This document shows positions 6,201 through 6,475 of a DNA stretch of 6,475 bases, in pieces. This DNA is from Oscillospiraceae bacterium (lineage in GTDB: Bacteria; Bacillota; Clostridia; Oscillospirales; Oscillospiraceae), in NCBI GenBank assembly GCA_016296045.1, contig JAEDKB010000094.1:1-6475 (forward strand). The letters run 5' to 3'. Position 1 is the first letter of the stretch, and each line of letters opens with the position of its first letter. The notes under the pieces are model-generated. The model saw only the letters and a program-made list of their open reading frames with translations. It was not told the DNA's origin and made no database searches. The position numbers were made by a program, and so were the translations under genes.

Positions 6201-6475
6201 GAGTCAGCTCGTTCCGCAGTTTTACTTCAAACTCGGTGCCATATAGGCTGCGCTCGCGGTTCAGCCGGGGGATATAGAATTCACGCTTTTCCTTTGCGGT
6301 CTTCTCCGCTACGAATGTGGGGGAGGTGAATATAAACCGGCATTCATCTACACTGCTTAACTGCTTCTTCAGCTCTTGGTAAGCATAAATCGAAAAACAG
6401 GCCGCTGCTATAGAGACCCTGCTGTGAGGCTTTATGGTCTCGGTCAGGTCGTCACGGACGATGCGTGTTACATTA
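3250..6475 (-). CDS. Large SNF2/SF2 helicase with PLD-like N-terminal region (N-terminus cut by the window edge)
   Basis: The frame stays open from the right edge to TGA at 3252-3250, giving 1074 visible residues; probably only a few to a couple of dozen are missing. The ATG at 6123 is internal: coding sequence of the same type continues above it (DDLTETIKPHSRVSIAAACF, then FIFTSPTFVAEK). Visible residues 1-117 resemble the PLD-like domain fused to some SNF2 helicases. Helicase motifs follow in order: Walker A GLGKT at visible 269-273 (encoded 5670-5656), Walker B DESH at 356-359 (5409-5398), motif III SATP at 398-401, motif IV IIIFTAF at about 707-713, motif V ATDCISEGQNLQ at 786-797, and motif VI QRFGRIDRIG at 816-825 (4029-4000). 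All key ATPase residues are present, so an active DNA translocase or remodeller is likely. The roughly 300-residue spacer between the two RecA-like lobes is helical and family-specific. No HxK PLD catalytic pair is visible. It heads the visible operon and is ATGA-coupled to DUF4391. Confidence 0.92.
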   Translation of the reverse strand, partial: NVTRIVRDDLTETIKPHSRVSIAAACFSIYAYQELKKQLSSVDECRFIFTSPTFVAEKTAKEKREFYIPRLNRERSLYGTEFEVKLRNELTQKAIARECAEWIRKKAQFKSNSTQEGMQGFMNVDSDGQPVTYMPLNGFTTVDIGCDRGHNVYNMVNKFDAPFSSEYMKLFERIWSDESRMQDVTEDVIDTISAVYQENPPELVYFLTLYHIFSEFLEDISEDVLPNEATGFKSSVVWNKLYDFQKDAALGIINKLEQYNGCILADSVGLGKTFTALAVIKYYEGRNKNVLVLCPKKLKDNWMTYRGNLINNPLAQDRLRYDILFHTDLSRDRGDTVIGLPIDRINWGNYDLVVIDESHNFRNGGELSGADNEKENRYLRLMNRVIRAGVKTKVLMLSATPVNNKFIDLRNQLALAYEGHAEEINEKLNTKSDIDTIFREAQKVFNSWSKLPVEERTTQALLQRLDFDFFELLDSVTIARSRKHIQRYYDTAAIGSFPERKAPISVRPKLTNLTSAINYTEVFEQLNLLNLKIYTPTEYIQPSKLHKYIDPDSKQAKNLSQAGRERGIQRLMSINLLKRMESSVHSFLMTVERIRDYIADTVKMIDDFEHGITGSAVKEMRDLSNSEFDLDDQNMDIFNIGKKFRIDLRDMDFISWRRELEADLEVLELLILMVSDITPEHDFKLCELQRIIAEKQQNPINSGNRKIIIFTAFSDTAEYLYENISKYALQRFGVNTALITGTIDGRTTIPKFPVDMNTILTCFSPISKERDMVMKKNPGDIDILIATDCISEGQNLQDCDYLINYDIHWNPVRIIQRFGRIDRIGSRNKYIQLVNFWPDLELDDYINLKARVETRMRISVMTSTGDDDYINSNEQGDLQYRRQQLERLQNEVVDLEEMTDGISIMDLGLNDFRMDLLAYIKDHPSLDRTPFGIHAVVHGDKPGVIFVLKNVNKGINIENQNQLHPFYLVFVGDDGEVICNHLQPKETLDFMRQAARGKTEPDMAACRAFNEETKDGKDMRRVSELLQDAISSIVSVKEESDIDSFFGSGQTSFLSGNISGIDDFELLCFMVVTV

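Noticed and set aside
5149..6246. 365-codon open frame on the plus strand
   Set aside because: It lies entirely antisense to the helicase, whose conserved motifs are on the minus strand. Its translation has no recognisable motif. Long antisense frames are common opposite conserved coding sequence with this codon use.

Overview
The window is one uninterrupted stretch of a minus-strand operon, read from right (6475) to left (1). It looks like a DNA-processing or phage-defence locus. In transcription order it holds: (i) a large SF2/SNF2-type helicase with a phospholipase-D-like N-terminal region, whose extreme N-terminus lies beyond the right edge; (ii) a DUF4391-family protein; (iii) a small, AT-rich, single-pass membrane protein with a coiled coil; (iv) a Type III restriction-modification methyltransferase (Mod) split by one in-frame TAA codon; and (v) the first 21 codons of the Type III restriction/translocase subunit (Res), which runs off the left edge.

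The genes are very tightly packed. Helicase/DUF4391 and DUF4391/membrane protein each share an ATGA stop/start overlap. The membrane-protein stop and the mod start are one base apart. Mod and res are separated by 18 bases, with a strong AGGAGG before res. No gap exceeds 20 bases, and I see no promoter, terminator, RNA gene, CRISPR array or insertion sequence. The promoter must lie to the right and the operon end to the left.

Strong GGAGG/AGGAGG ribosome-binding sites, ATG starts, mixed GC and the general character of the proteins suggest a Firmicute, probably a gut-type Clostridia member. This is inference; no housekeeping gene is present to anchor it. Composition is uneven: the helicase and DUF4391 genes are about 50-58 % GC in lines I hand-counted, mod about 45 %, and the membrane-protein gene only about 30-38 %. 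This suggests an island assembled from separately acquired parts.

In an intact system Mod would methylate a short asymmetric adenine-containing site, and Mod plus Res would form the ATP-dependent Type III endonuclease. The PLD-like helicase and DUF4391 protein would form an accessory module of unknown mechanism. Here codon 181 of mod is TAA where the family has tyrosine (DWLNML-Y-PRLKLAKGLL), and the frame is open on both sides. Mod is therefore a very recent pseudogene, a split gene, or a sequencing error. Because Type III Res needs Mod to cut, loss of Mod would silence the R-M part without self-toxicity.
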